A DNA stretch of 64,000 nt. Source: Salipiger marinus (lineage in GTDB: Bacteria > Pseudomonadota > Alphaproteobacteria > Rhodobacterales > Rhodobacteraceae). A program made the position numbers and the translations under genes. The notes beneath the pieces are model-generated. The model saw only the letters and a list, made by a program, of their open reading frames with translations, ran no database searches and was not told the DNA's origin. The stretch's first letter is position 1; each line of letters begins with the position of its first letter. The stretch lies in NCBI RefSeq assembly GCF_900100085.1, contig NZ_FNEJ01000001.1, forward strand, positions 310,001 through 374,000, read 5' to 3'. Shown one piece after another: positions 16,965 through 24,996 of this stretch.

Positions 16965-17623
16965 GGCACGGCCTTGCCCTGCCAGTCAAAAAACTGCCCG
17001 GTCTGGGCCGGGGTCAGCCCGTCGATCACCCGCAGCAGGTTCTGCGCCGCCTCCGCCGGGGGCACGGCGGGATGGCGGCCCAGATAGGCTTCGGTAAAGG
17101 GCGTGGCGACGGTGCCCGGATGCAGCGCCACGCAGGCCAGCTGCCGATGGCTGCGCGCCAGTTCCACCGAGGCCGTGCGCAGCATCTGGTTCAGCGCGGC
17201 CTTGGCGCTGCGATAGGAATACCAGCCGCCCAGCGCGTTATCCCCGATCGACCCCACCCGCGCCGACAGCGCGGCAAAGGTGGCGGGCCGGTCGCGGGGC
17301 AAGAGCCGCAGCCCGTGTTTCAGCACCAGCATCGGCCCCAGCGTATTGAGCGCGGCCTGCGCCAGATAGGCCTGCGGATCCAGCGCCTTCAGCGTCTTTT
17401 CCGGGGCGGCGCCACCGATCTCCAGCGCGCCGGTGGCGACAAGGATCAGGTCGAACGGCCCCTCCAGCGCTTCCAGATGCTGCGACACCGAGGCCTCGTC
17501 GGTCACGTCCAGCCCGTGCTCGCGCCGCGACAGCGCGGTGGTGGCCACGCCGCGCCCCTTCAGGCCCGCAACTAGCGCGGCGCCGATGCCGCCGCTTGAT
17601 CCGATGACAAGTGCATTTTCCAT
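16958..17623 (-). CDS. Short-chain dehydrogenase/reductase (CsgA/C-factor-like)
   Basis: 221-residue SDR with the cofactor loop GSSGGIG (8-14), catalytic Ser (about S120) and YRSAK (Y137, K141), the intact SDR catalytic set. The short form and the sequence SARVGSIGDNALGGWYSYR resemble the C-factor/CsgA-type SDRs often found next to photolyase genes. Substrate unknown; NAD(P)(H) use is expected. It overlaps the photolyase start by GTGA and follows the GNAT gene by 40 bp. Confidence 0.9.
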   Translation of the reverse strand: MENALVIGSSGGIGAALVAGLKGRGVATTALSRREHGLDVTDEASVSQHLEALEGPFDLILVATGALEIGGAAPEKTLKALDPQAYLAQAALNTLGPMLVLKHGLRLLPRDRPATFAALSARVGSIGDNALGGWYSYRSAKAALNQMLRTASVELARSHRQLACVALHPGTVATPFTEAYLGRHPAVPPAEAAQNLLRVIDGLTPAQTGQFFDWQGKAVPW

Positions 17624-17663
17624 GGCGCGAAGCTAGCAGCGGCGGGCGCGCAATCAAGCGCGC

Positions 17664-18491
17664 TCAGCCCAGCTCCAGCGTGGCGACGGCATGCAGGCCG
17701 GATCCGGTCAGGGGTGCCGCGCCGCGATACATGCGCGTGGTGGAAAACACCTGCCGCAGCCCCAGATCGGCGCAGAGCGCGGCCAGATCCCGCGCATCAT
17801 CCGGCACGTCGATCATCACCTGCGCGCCACCGCTCTGCTCCGCGCAGGCGGCCAGCAGCGCGCGGGCAACCTCGGTGGAGGGCGCGACCAGCGGCCCCAC
17901 CTTGAACCCGTCGCGGCAGGCGCGCAGCGTCACAAGCCCGTCGATCACCCCGCCATCGTGATGCACCAGCGTGTGCCGGCTGTGGGTGTCGCTGAACCAC
18001 TGCTGGTCGAAGGCGGTCTTGAAATAGCCGCAGGCCTTGGCTTCCAGCGCGCTGAGCGTGGCGCGATCCTCCAGCCGGGCGGGGCTGATGCCCGTCGCCT
18101 CGCCCGCAGGCAGCGGGCCCGCCAGCCGCACGGTGCGCCCCGCCGGGGCAAAGCCCGAGCGGGCATAGTTCTGCTGCTGCGCGGGCACGCCATCCAGCGC
18201 CACACTGCGCGATCCGGCATGGCCCAGCGCGTGCTGCCACAGGGCATGGCCAAAGCCGCGCCCGCGATAGCTGCGTTCGCAGATATAAAGCCCCAGAAAG
18301 GCCATCGCCTGATCGTGGTTCACCACGCAGATCGCGGCGACCATCTGGCCCTGATCCTCCATCGCGAAAAACCCCTGCGGATCGGCCTGCCAGAAGGCTT
18401 CGGCATCGTCGAGCCCGGGATTCCAGCCCTCTGCCGCCGCCCAGTCCAGCGCGGTGTCCAGCTCGGTTCGGGTCATCTGACGCGGGATCAT
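17664..18491 (-). CDS. GNAT-family N-acetyltransferase (two-domain, YitH-like)
   Basis: 275-residue protein: an N-terminal GNAT domain (about 1-130) with the acetyl-CoA loop RGRGFGHALW and QQQNYARSGFAPAGR, then a second domain of about 140 residues (ISPARLEDRATLSALEAKACGYFK...) like the C-terminal domain of YitH-type acetyltransferases. Substrate unknown. Its ATG overlaps the stop of the upstream GntR regulator (ATGA), so the regulator and this gene are coupled. Confidence 0.88.
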   Translation of the reverse strand: MIPRQMTRTELDTALDWAAAEGWNPGLDDAEAFWQADPQGFFAMEDQGQMVAAICVVNHDQAMAFLGLYICERSYRGRGFGHALWQHALGHAGSRSVALDGVPAQQQNYARSGFAPAGRTVRLAGPLPAGEATGISPARLEDRATLSALEAKACGYFKTAFDQQWFSDTHSRHTLVHHDGGVIDGLVTLRACRDGFKVGPLVAPSTEVARALLAACAEQSGGAQVMIDVPDDARDLAALCADLGLRQVFSTTRMYRGAAPLTGSGLHAVATLELG

Positions 18492-19195
18492 CCGTTCAGC
18501 GCCTCGCGCAGGGATTGCGGCGGCGGCGGGGTCTCTCGCAGATCCAGCAGCGACAGCAGGTCCAGCAGATGGCCCTTCATCAAGTCTTCGGCCAGCGGGC
18601 CGTCGCCGCGGGCCAGCGCCCCCAGCAGGGCTTCGTGGGCATGGGTTTCACACATGGCATTCGGTCTCCGCCAATAAAGCGCGATCACCAGCGAACTGCG
18701 CGAGATCAGCTGCGCGATGAACCCGGCGATGGTAGCCTGATCGGCGATGCGGGCAATCTCCAGATGGAACTGCCCCGACAGGCGCAGCGCCGTGCCGTAA
18801 TCCCCGCGATGCAGGGCCGCGTGTTCCTCGTCATTATGGCGGCGCAGCAGCGTCACGTCGGCGGGGGTGACCCGTTCGGCAGCGGACCGTGCGGTGCGCG
18901 GCTCCAGCAGGGCGCGGGCCTCGAACACCTCACGGGCCTCGCGGATCGACGGTTCGGCGACAAAGGCGCCGCGATTGGGTTCGATGCTGACCAGCTGGTC
19001 ATGCGCCAGCATCTGCAGGGCGGACCGCACGATGGTGCGGCTGACCCCGAAGATCTCGCCCACCTCGTCCTCGTTCAGCTTCAGCCCCGGCGCCAGCCGG
19101 TGTTCGTGAATGGCCAGCGTCAGGGAGTCGGCCACTGACCGCGCGCGCGGCGCCCTGCTGCGTCGGTCCTGTCCCGGTTCTGCCATGACACCCAT
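18488..19195 (-). CDS. GntR-family transcriptional regulator, FCD subfamily
   Basis: 235-residue regulator: N-terminal winged helix with GVSRTIVRSALQMLAHDQLV (about 49-68) and GAFVAEPS wing, then an all-helical FCD ligand domain with metal-binding-type residues (RRHNDEEH, FHLEIARIA, ETHAHEAL). FCD regulators usually respond to small organic acids or amino acids. It is divergent from the polyamine-type ABC operon across 235 bp that contains a 16-bp dyad fitting FCD operators (19275-19290), so it probably controls that transporter and itself. A second start three codons in is possible. Confidence 0.9.
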   Translation of the reverse strand: MGVMAEPGQDRRSRAPRARSVADSLTLAIHEHRLAPGLKLNEDEVGEIFGVSRTIVRSALQMLAHDQLVSIEPNRGAFVAEPSIREAREVFEARALLEPRTARSAAERVTPADVTLLRRHNDEEHAALHRGDYGTALRLSGQFHLEIARIADQATIAGFIAQLISRSSLVIALYWRRPNAMCETHAHEALLGALARGDGPLAEDLMKGHLLDLLSLLDLRETPPPPQSLREALNG

Positions 19196-19274
19196 GCCCT
19201 GCTCCTTTGGCGGCAGTCTTTTCGCAGGGGCGGCAGAATCACAAGAGGTGGCAGGTTGGATGTGATGCGCCGCA

Positions 19275-19290
19275 TGATCGTATACAATCA
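19275..19290. promoter_or_regulatory. Candidate GntR/FCD operator
   Basis: TGATCGTATACAATCA is an inverted repeat with 7 of 8 pairs matched, centred on GTATAC, and contains TNGTNNACNA, close to the FadR/FCD-type operator pattern. It sits 80 bp upstream of the GntR start and 140 bp upstream of the ABC ATPase start, the right place for an operator shared by divergent promoters. Confidence 0.6.
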
Positions 19291-19430
19291 GAAGTCAAAA
19301 AGCGCACATTCCGCGTCCGGATCGGTCAAATATTAGGCGCTGCACGGAGCGGAGACAGGCCAGACACAGGCGGCGCTTTGCGGGCGCCAGAAAGCCTCCG
19401 CATGATCGGGACAGCAACGCAGGGGGTGTC

Positions 19431-20414
19431 ATGCGCAAGGGACTGGATCTGGAGCTGGTGGGCCTGACCAAACGCTATGGCGACACGGTCGCGGTCCATG
19501 CCATCCACCACCATTTCAAGCCGGGCGTCTATGCCTGCCTGCTGGGTCCGTCGGGCTGCGGCAAATCCTCGACGCTGCGGATGATCGCGGGGCACGAGAC
19601 GGTCAGCGACGGGTCGATCCTGCTGGGCGGCGCCGATATCAGCCACCTGCCCCCGGCCAAGCGCGGCACGGCGATGATGTTCCAGAGCTACGCGCTGTTC
19701 CCGCATCTGAGCGTGGCCGACAATGTCGCCTTCAGCCTCAAGATGAAAGGCGTGGACGCTGCCGCCCGCCGCACCCGCGCGATGGACATGCTGGCGCTGG
19801 TCGACATGACCAAATACGCCGAACGCCTGCCCGCGCAGCTGTCGGGCGGACAGCAGCAGCGCGTGGCGCTGGCCCGCGCCCTGATCACCGAACCGCAGAT
19901 CCTGCTGCTGGACGAACCGCTTTCGGCGCTGGATCCGTTCCTGCGCGTGCGGATGCGCGGCGAGCTGAAGCGGCTGCAGCGCGAACTGGGCATCACCTTC
20001 CTGCATGTGACCCATGGTCAGGACGAGGCGCTGGCGCTGGCCGACGAGATCGTGGTGATGAACAACGCGGTCATTGAACAGGCGGGCGCCGCGCGCGACG
20101 TGTTCAATGCGCCGCGCACCGAATTTGTCGCGCGGTTCATGGGCGGGCATAACGTGATCGCGCTGCCGCAGGGCCATTTCGCGCTGCGCAACGATCTGAC
20201 CCGGCTGGCCCCGGAACCCGGCGCCAGACTGGGCGGGCGCGTCACCTCGGTGGAGTTTCAGGGCACCCATGTCGCGGTCACGGTGATCGCCACCGGCGAT
20301 CAGGACATCACCGCCTTCGTGCCGGAACACCAGTTCTACGCCGATCCGAAATCCCCCGGCGACGGGGTGGGCCTTGTCTGGGACGACGAGGCGCTGCACC
20401 CGCTCTCTGCCTGA
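19431..20414 (+). CDS. ABC transporter ATP-binding protein (polyamine/PotA type)
   Basis: 327-residue ATPase of the spermidine/putrescine-type importer family. Walker A GPSGCGKSS, Q-loop MMFQSYALFPHLSV, signature LSGGQQQRVALARAL, Walker B ILLLDEPLSALD and H-loop THGQDEA are intact. A short TOBE-like C-terminal domain of about 80 residues follows. First gene of an ATPase, binding protein, two-permease operon; PotA-type ATPases are usually placed first. The binding protein is longer than PotD, so the true substrate may be another cationic or amide compound. Confidence 0.9.
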   Translation: MRKGLDLELVGLTKRYGDTVAVHAIHHHFKPGVYACLLGPSGCGKSSTLRMIAGHETVSDGSILLGGADISHLPPAKRGTAMMFQSYALFPHLSVADNVAFSLKMKGVDAAARRTRAMDMLALVDMTKYAERLPAQLSGGQQQRVALARALITEPQILLLDEPLSALDPFLRVRMRGELKRLQRELGITFLHVTHGQDEALALADEIVVMNNAVIEQAGAARDVFNAPRTEFVARFMGGHNVIALPQGHFALRNDLTRLAPEPGARLGGRVTSVEFQGTHVAVTVIATGDQDITAFVPEHQFYADPKSPGDGVGLVWDDEALHPLSA

Positions 20415-20458
20415 GCGGGCCATAATCTAAAAAACAGACCGACATCAGGGAGATGACC

Positions 20459-21724
20459 ATGACCACCACGAAACTCAGCCGCCGCGGCCTGCTGAAAGGC
20501 GCCGCCGCCGCCACCGCCGCCAGCACCTTCCCGGCGCCGATGCTGTGGGCGCAGAACATCAAGGACGTGACCCTGCGCCAGTTCGGCACCGGCGTGTCCA
20601 ACCTCAACGAGGTGGGCCAGAAGGTGAAAGAGGAACTGGGCTTCACGCTGGAGATGACCGCGCTTGATTCGGACGCGGTGACCCAGCGCGCCGCCACCCA
20701 GCCCGGCAGCTTCGACATCGCCGACATCGAATACTGGATCTGCAAGAAGGTCTGGCCGACCGGCAACCTGCAGGCGATGGATACCAGCAAGATCAAGAAT
20801 TACGACAAGATCGTCGGCATCTTCCGCGATGGCAAGCTCAACCCCGACTCCACCATCGCGCAGGGCACCGCCCCGCATACGGTGGGCTTCACCTCCGGTC
20901 CCGGCGGCACCGATTTCGTGCAGGAGGAATCCGGCTGGATGACCCTGATCCCCACGATCTACAACGCCGACACGCTGGGCATCCGCCCCGACCTGATCGG
21001 GCGCCCGATCGAAAGCTGGGCCGAACTGCTGAACCCGGAATTCAAGGGCAAGGCCTCGATCCTCGACATTTCCTCCATCGGCATCATGGATGCGGCCATG
21101 GTCTGCGAAGCGATGGGCGAAATCGCCTATGGCGACAAGGGCAACATGACCCGCGACGAGATCGACCGCACCATGGCGATCATGACAGAGGCCAAGAAAG
21201 CAGGGCAGTTCCGCGCCTTCTGGAAAACCTTCGACGAGTCGGTGAACCTGATGGCCTCCGGCGAGGTGGTGATCCAGTCCATGTGGTCCCCCGCCATCAC
21301 CGCCGTGAAATCGCGCGGCATCGACTGCGTGTATCAGCCGCTGAAGGAAGGCTATCGCAGCTGGGGCGGCGGGATCGGCCTGTCCAAGAACCTGTCCGGG
21401 CTCGAACTGGATGCGGCCTATGAATACATCAACTGGTATCTCGACGGCTGGGTCGGCGGCTTCCTGATGCGGCAGGGCTATTATTCCGCCGTGCCGGAAA
21501 CCTCCAAGGCCTACATGTCGGAAAACGAATGGGGCTACTGGTTCGAGGGCAAGGAAGCCACCGAAGTCATCACCAACCCCTTCGGCGACGCCATGGCCCA
21601 GCCCGGCGAGGTGCGCGACGGCGGATCCTTCCAGGACCGCATGGGCGCCGTGGCCTGCTGGAACGCCGTGATGGACGAAAACCAGTACATGGTCCGCAAG
21701 TGGAACGAATTCGTCGCGGCCTGA
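20459..21724 (+). CDS. ABC transporter substrate-binding protein (PotD/F-like, Tat-exported)
   Basis: 421-residue periplasmic binding protein with a Tat signal (KLSRRGLLKGAAAATAAS, cleavage near WAQ). It belongs to the bacterial extracellular solute-binding family 1 group; ADIEYWICKKVWPTGNLQAMD and NPFGDAMAQPGE are not typical of E. coli PotD, so the ligand is open. The ATG at 20459 sits six bases after GGGAG, while the earlier ATG at 20453 directly abuts it; the later start is chosen. A perfect 11-bp-arm hairpin follows the gene. Confidence 0.88.
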   Translation: MTTTKLSRRGLLKGAAAATAASTFPAPMLWAQNIKDVTLRQFGTGVSNLNEVGQKVKEELGFTLEMTALDSDAVTQRAATQPGSFDIADIEYWICKKVWPTGNLQAMDTSKIKNYDKIVGIFRDGKLNPDSTIAQGTAPHTVGFTSGPGGTDFVQEESGWMTLIPTIYNADTLGIRPDLIGRPIESWAELLNPEFKGKASILDISSIGIMDAAMVCEAMGEIAYGDKGNMTRDEIDRTMAIMTEAKKAGQFRAFWKTFDESVNLMASGEVVIQSMWSPAITAVKSRGIDCVYQPLKEGYRSWGGGIGLSKNLSGLELDAAYEYINWYLDGWVGGFLMRQGYYSAVPETSKAYMSENEWGYWFEGKEATEVITNPFGDAMAQPGEVRDGGSFQDRMGAVACWNAVMDENQYMVRKWNEFVAA

Positions 21725-21752
21725 CCGATACACCTTGGTCCTGACGAACCCG

Positions 21753-21781
21753 CCGCATCCCGGTTTGTGCCCGGGATGCGG
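21753..21781 (+). other. Intercistronic hairpin after the binding-protein gene
   Basis: CCGCATCCCGG and its exact complement CCGGGATGCGG flank a 7-base loop (TTTGTGC). The site is 29 bp after the binding-protein stop and 44 bp before the permease start. Without a T-run it is more likely an mRNA stabiliser or partial terminator giving excess binding protein over permease. Confidence 0.65.
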
Positions 21782-21825
21782 CCCCTGATCCGCGCGCCCC
21801 GGCGCGCCGCCGCCCCGGAGGTTCC

Positions 21826-22689
21826 ATGCGCGCAGGCAACATGTCCCGACATCTGACCGGCTGGCTGCTGGCCTCGCCGCTGTCGCTGGTGCTGATCCTG
21901 TTTCTGGTGCTGCCCATCGCCATGATCGTGGTGGTCAGCTTCTGGAAGGCCACGGAATTTTCCATCATCCCCGCGTTTTCGATGGAAAATTACGACTTCC
22001 TGTTCGGCTCTCCGGTCACCTACCGGGTGTTCGGCACCACCATCAAATACGCGCTGATCGTCTGGGTCTTCACGCTGGGCATCGGCTTTGCCGTGGCCTA
22101 TTTCCTTGCCTTCCACGTGCGCAGCCAGACATGGCAGATCGCGCTGTTCCTGCTGTGCACCATCCCGTTCTGGACCTCGAACATCATCCGCATGATCTCG
22201 TGGATCCCGTTTCTGGGCCGCAACGGGCTCGCCAATTCGGCGCTGATCTCCATGGGCGTGACGGAGGAACCGCTGGACTGGCTGCTTTACTCCGATTTCT
22301 CGGTGATCCTTGCCTTCGTGCATCTTTACACGCTGTTCATGGTGGTCCCGATCTTCAACACCATGATGCGCATCGACAAATCGCTGATCGAGGCGGCCTA
22401 TGACGCAGGCGCCACCGGGTTTCAGACCCTGACCAATGTCATCATCCCGCTCTGCAAGCCGGGCATCATGATCGGCACCATCTTTGTCATCACGCTGGTG
22501 ATGGGCGATTTTGTCACCGTGCGCTTCATGTCGGGCAGCCAGTCCGCCAATGTCGGACGGCTCATCCAGAACGACATCGCCCTACTGCAATATCCCTCGG
22601 CCTCGGCCACGGCGGTGGTGCTGCTTGTCACCGTGCTGATGGTCATCGGCATCCTGCTGCGCTTCGTCGACATCCGGAAGGAGCTTTGA
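21826..22689 (+). CDS. ABC transporter permease (PotB type)
   Basis: 287-residue inner-membrane permease with about six helices and the cytoplasmic EAA loop EAAYDAGATGFQTLTNVIIP that docks on the ATPase. The first helix is LLASPLSLVLILFLVLPIAMIVV. It pairs with the next gene, which starts 3 bp after its stop, to form the heterodimeric channel. Ribosome-binding site GGAGG. Confidence 0.9.
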   Translation: MRAGNMSRHLTGWLLASPLSLVLILFLVLPIAMIVVVSFWKATEFSIIPAFSMENYDFLFGSPVTYRVFGTTIKYALIVWVFTLGIGFAVAYFLAFHVRSQTWQIALFLLCTIPFWTSNIIRMISWIPFLGRNGLANSALISMGVTEEPLDWLLYSDFSVILAFVHLYTLFMVVPIFNTMMRIDKSLIEAAYDAGATGFQTLTNVIIPLCKPGIMIGTIFVITLVMGDFVTVRFMSGSQSANVGRLIQNDIALLQYPSASATAVVLLVTVLMVIGILLRFVDIRKEL

Positions 22690-22692
22690 TCC

Positions 22693-23532
22693 ATGGAACC
22701 CCGCTCGCGTTCGTTCTATGTGCTGGCCGGCTTTTTCGGGCTGTTCCTGCTGTTCCTCTATGGCCCCACCTTCACCATCGCGATCCTCAGCTTTCAGGGG
22801 CCGCAGGGCGGGCTGACCTTTCCGATGCGCGGCACCTCGCTGCACTGGTTCCGCGACCTTTTCGAACAGCAGGCGGTGGGGGACATCTGGGGCAGCTTCC
22901 GCCGCAGCCTTGCGCTGGGGCTGATGGTCATGGTCACCACGGTGGTGGTGTCGGTCATGGGCGGGCTCGCCTTCCGCAAACGCTTCGCCGGCAATGCGGT
23001 GCTGTTCTATCTGGTCATCACCGCGCTGGTGATCCCGTCGATCCTGATCTCGCTGGGGGTCGGGCTGATCTTCAGCCAGCTGGGCCTGCCGATCCACTGG
23101 GCCAGTTCCGGCTTCGGGTCGCAGCTGACATGGACGCTGCCCTTTGGCCTGCTCATCATGTTCGCCGTCTTCAACCGTTTCGACAAAAGCTATGAAGAAG
23201 CCGCGCGCGATCAGGGCGCCAGCAACTGGCAGACGATCCGCCACGTGATCCTGCCGATCATCGCGCCCTCGCTGATCGGGGTGGCGCTGTTCGGCTTCAC
23301 GCTCAGCTATGACGAATTCGCCCGCACGCTGCTGACGGCGGGCAGCTACAACACCCTGCCGCTGGAGATCTACGGCATGACCACCAACGTCACCACGCCG
23401 GTGATCTTTGCGCTTGGCACCCTGACCACGGCGTTTTCGCTGGTCATCATCGCGGTGTTCCTGCTGACGGTCTGGGGCCTGAACCGCCGCCGCGCCCGGC
23501 AGGGATCCGACGCGGGCAAGGGCATGGTCTGA
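22693..23532 (+). CDS. ABC transporter permease (PotC type)
   Basis: 279-residue inner-membrane permease with about six helices and an EAA loop (YEEAARDQGASNWQTIRHVI). PotC-type permeases characteristically have LSYDEFARTLLTAG (here GFTLSYDEFARTLLTAG) in the fifth helix region. The ATG is 3 bp after the preceding permease stop. Ends 2 bp before the racemase gene, which places the racemase in the same message. Confidence 0.9.
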   Translation: MEPRSRSFYVLAGFFGLFLLFLYGPTFTIAILSFQGPQGGLTFPMRGTSLHWFRDLFEQQAVGDIWGSFRRSLALGLMVMVTTVVVSVMGGLAFRKRFAGNAVLFYLVITALVIPSILISLGVGLIFSQLGLPIHWASSGFGSQLTWTLPFGLLIMFAVFNRFDKSYEEAARDQGASNWQTIRHVILPIIAPSLIGVALFGFTLSYDEFARTLLTAGSYNTLPLEIYGMTTNVTTPVIFALGTLTTAFSLVIIAVFLLTVWGLNRRRARQGSDAGKGMV

Positions 23533-23534
23533 AC

Positions 23535-24173
23535 ATGGCGCATCTCATCATCAACCCCAACAGCACCCGGTCCATGACCGAGGCGATGCTGGCCGTGGCG
23601 CAGGCCACCGCCCCCGAGGCCGGGTTTCAGGGCTGGACCTCGACCGGGGCGCCCCCCGCCATTCAGGGCCGCGAGGATGGCGAGGCCGCCACGGCGCCGC
23701 TGCTGGCGCTGGTGGACCGCGCCAATGCCGAAGGCATGCAGGGCATCGTCATCGGCTGTTTCGACGATACCGCGCTGGAGCAGGCAGTGGCGCGCTCGGC
23801 GGTGCCGGTGCTGGGCATCTGTCAGGCCGCCTGCCATATGGCCGCCCTGCGCGGCTGGCGGTTTTCCGTGGTGACGACGCTGGCCGTGTCGGTGCCCATC
23901 CTTGAAGAGAACATCGCGCGCTACGGCTTTGCGCCGCTGCTGGGCCGGGTCCGCGCCTCGGACGTGCCGGTGCTGGCGCTGGAAGATGACCCCGACGCCG
24001 CCGGGGCGCGCATCGCCGCCGAACTGGACCGCGCCCGGGCCGAGGACGGGATCGATGCGGTGATCCTTGGCTGCGCGGGCATGGCCAAGCTGACCGCCGA
24101 CCTGCGCCGCCGCTTCGCGCTGCCCATCCTCGACGGGGTGGAATCCGCCGCCCGGCTGCTGCCCGCGCTCTAG
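23535..24173 (+). CDS. Asp/Glu/hydantoin racemase-family protein
   Basis: 212-residue racemase with the two active cysteines C75 (VIGCFDDT) and C180 (ILGCAGM) expected for cofactor-independent racemases. The opening INPNSTRSMTEAM is the hydantoin racemase (HyuE) type. Likely reaction: racemisation of a 5-substituted hydantoin or a related amino acid derivative. Position as last gene of the ABC operon suggests the imported compound is chiral and needs inversion. No hydantoinase or carbamoylase gene lies in the window. Convergent with the second GntR gene, 4 bp apart. Confidence 0.85.
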   Translation: MAHLIINPNSTRSMTEAMLAVAQATAPEAGFQGWTSTGAPPAIQGREDGEAATAPLLALVDRANAEGMQGIVIGCFDDTALEQAVARSAVPVLGICQAACHMAALRGWRFSVVTTLAVSVPILEENIARYGFAPLLGRVRASDVPVLALEDDPDAAGARIAAELDRARAEDGIDAVILGCAGMAKLTADLRRRFALPILDGVESAARLLPAL

Positions 24174-24177
24174 CCCG

Positions 24178-24903
24178 TCAGCGCAGCGGCACCAGTGGCG
24201 GGCCTTCGGGATCCTCCTGCGGGGTGTCGAAATAGTCGGGAAAGCGCTGCACCAGCGCGGGCAGCACGGCGACCAGATCGCGCAGATGACCCCGCATCGC
24301 GGCCTCGGCCCCGAACACGTCGCGCATGGCGATCCGGTCGACGATGGCGCTGTGCTGTTCGATCAGCGGCTGCGGCGACAGCGGCTCCGGCGACAGGTGC
24401 CGCACCCGGTCCATGCGCAGCTTCAGCCCCTCCAGATCGCGCCAGATCGGCCCCATCCCCGCCGCTTCGGCCAGCGTGCGGTGAAAGCGTTCGTCCAGAT
24501 GCACCATGCTGCGCGGATCGCGCCCGCAGACCAGTTTCTGCCGCACGATCTGTTCGCGCAATTCGGTGATCAGCGCAAAATCCGCGCGCTCCGCCACTGC
24601 CTTGACGATATCGGCCTCGATGGCTTCGCGCAGGAACCGCGCCCCCACCACGCCCGACATGCAGATCCGCCCCACCTTCGGGCTGCCATCGGGGCAAAGA
24701 TCAACCAGCCCTTCGCCCGCAAGCCGCAGGATCGCCTCGCGCAGCGCGGGTTGCGGCACCGCAAGCCGCAGCGCCAGCCGCTGTTCCGCCAGCGGCTGGC
24801 CCGGATAGACCGCGTTGCGCGTGATCAGCGCCCGCAGATAGGCATAGATCTGAGGCGCAAGCGGCGCCGTCGGGTCGAAGGTGGCTCTGGCAAGATTGTC
24901 CAT
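24178..24903 (-). CDS. GntR-family transcriptional regulator, FCD subfamily
   Basis: 241-residue regulator with an N-terminal winged helix (QIYAYLRALITRNAVYPGQPLAEQRLALRLAVPQ..., about 17-60) and an FCD domain (HLDERFHRTLAEAAGM, then IEQHSAIVDRIAMRD with metal-type histidines). Start taken as ATG 24903 (MDNLARA); a GTG three codons upstream is possible and no ribosome-binding site decides. It is convergent with the racemase and may control the same hydantoin/amino acid functions, or an unlinked target. Confidence 0.88.
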   Translation of the reverse strand: MDNLARATFDPTAPLAPQIYAYLRALITRNAVYPGQPLAEQRLALRLAVPQPALREAILRLAGEGLVDLCPDGSPKVGRICMSGVVGARFLREAIEADIVKAVAERADFALITELREQIVRQKLVCGRDPRSMVHLDERFHRTLAEAAGMGPIWRDLEGLKLRMDRVRHLSPEPLSPQPLIEQHSAIVDRIAMRDVFGAEAAMRGHLRDLVAVLPALVQRFPDYFDTPQEDPEGPPLVPLR

Positions 24904-24996
24904 GGCTGACACCCGAAAACGAACTGACCCTTTCTAGCCGAAACTGAAAAGAAAGATACGGTTTCAGATCAAGGTCGGATCACCAGACACTAAAAT

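Noticed and set aside
24944-24967. CTGAAA/TTTCAG inverted repeat upstream of the second GntR gene as an operator
   Set aside because: Only 6-bp arms with a 12-bp spacer in an A-rich stretch; too likely by chance to call.
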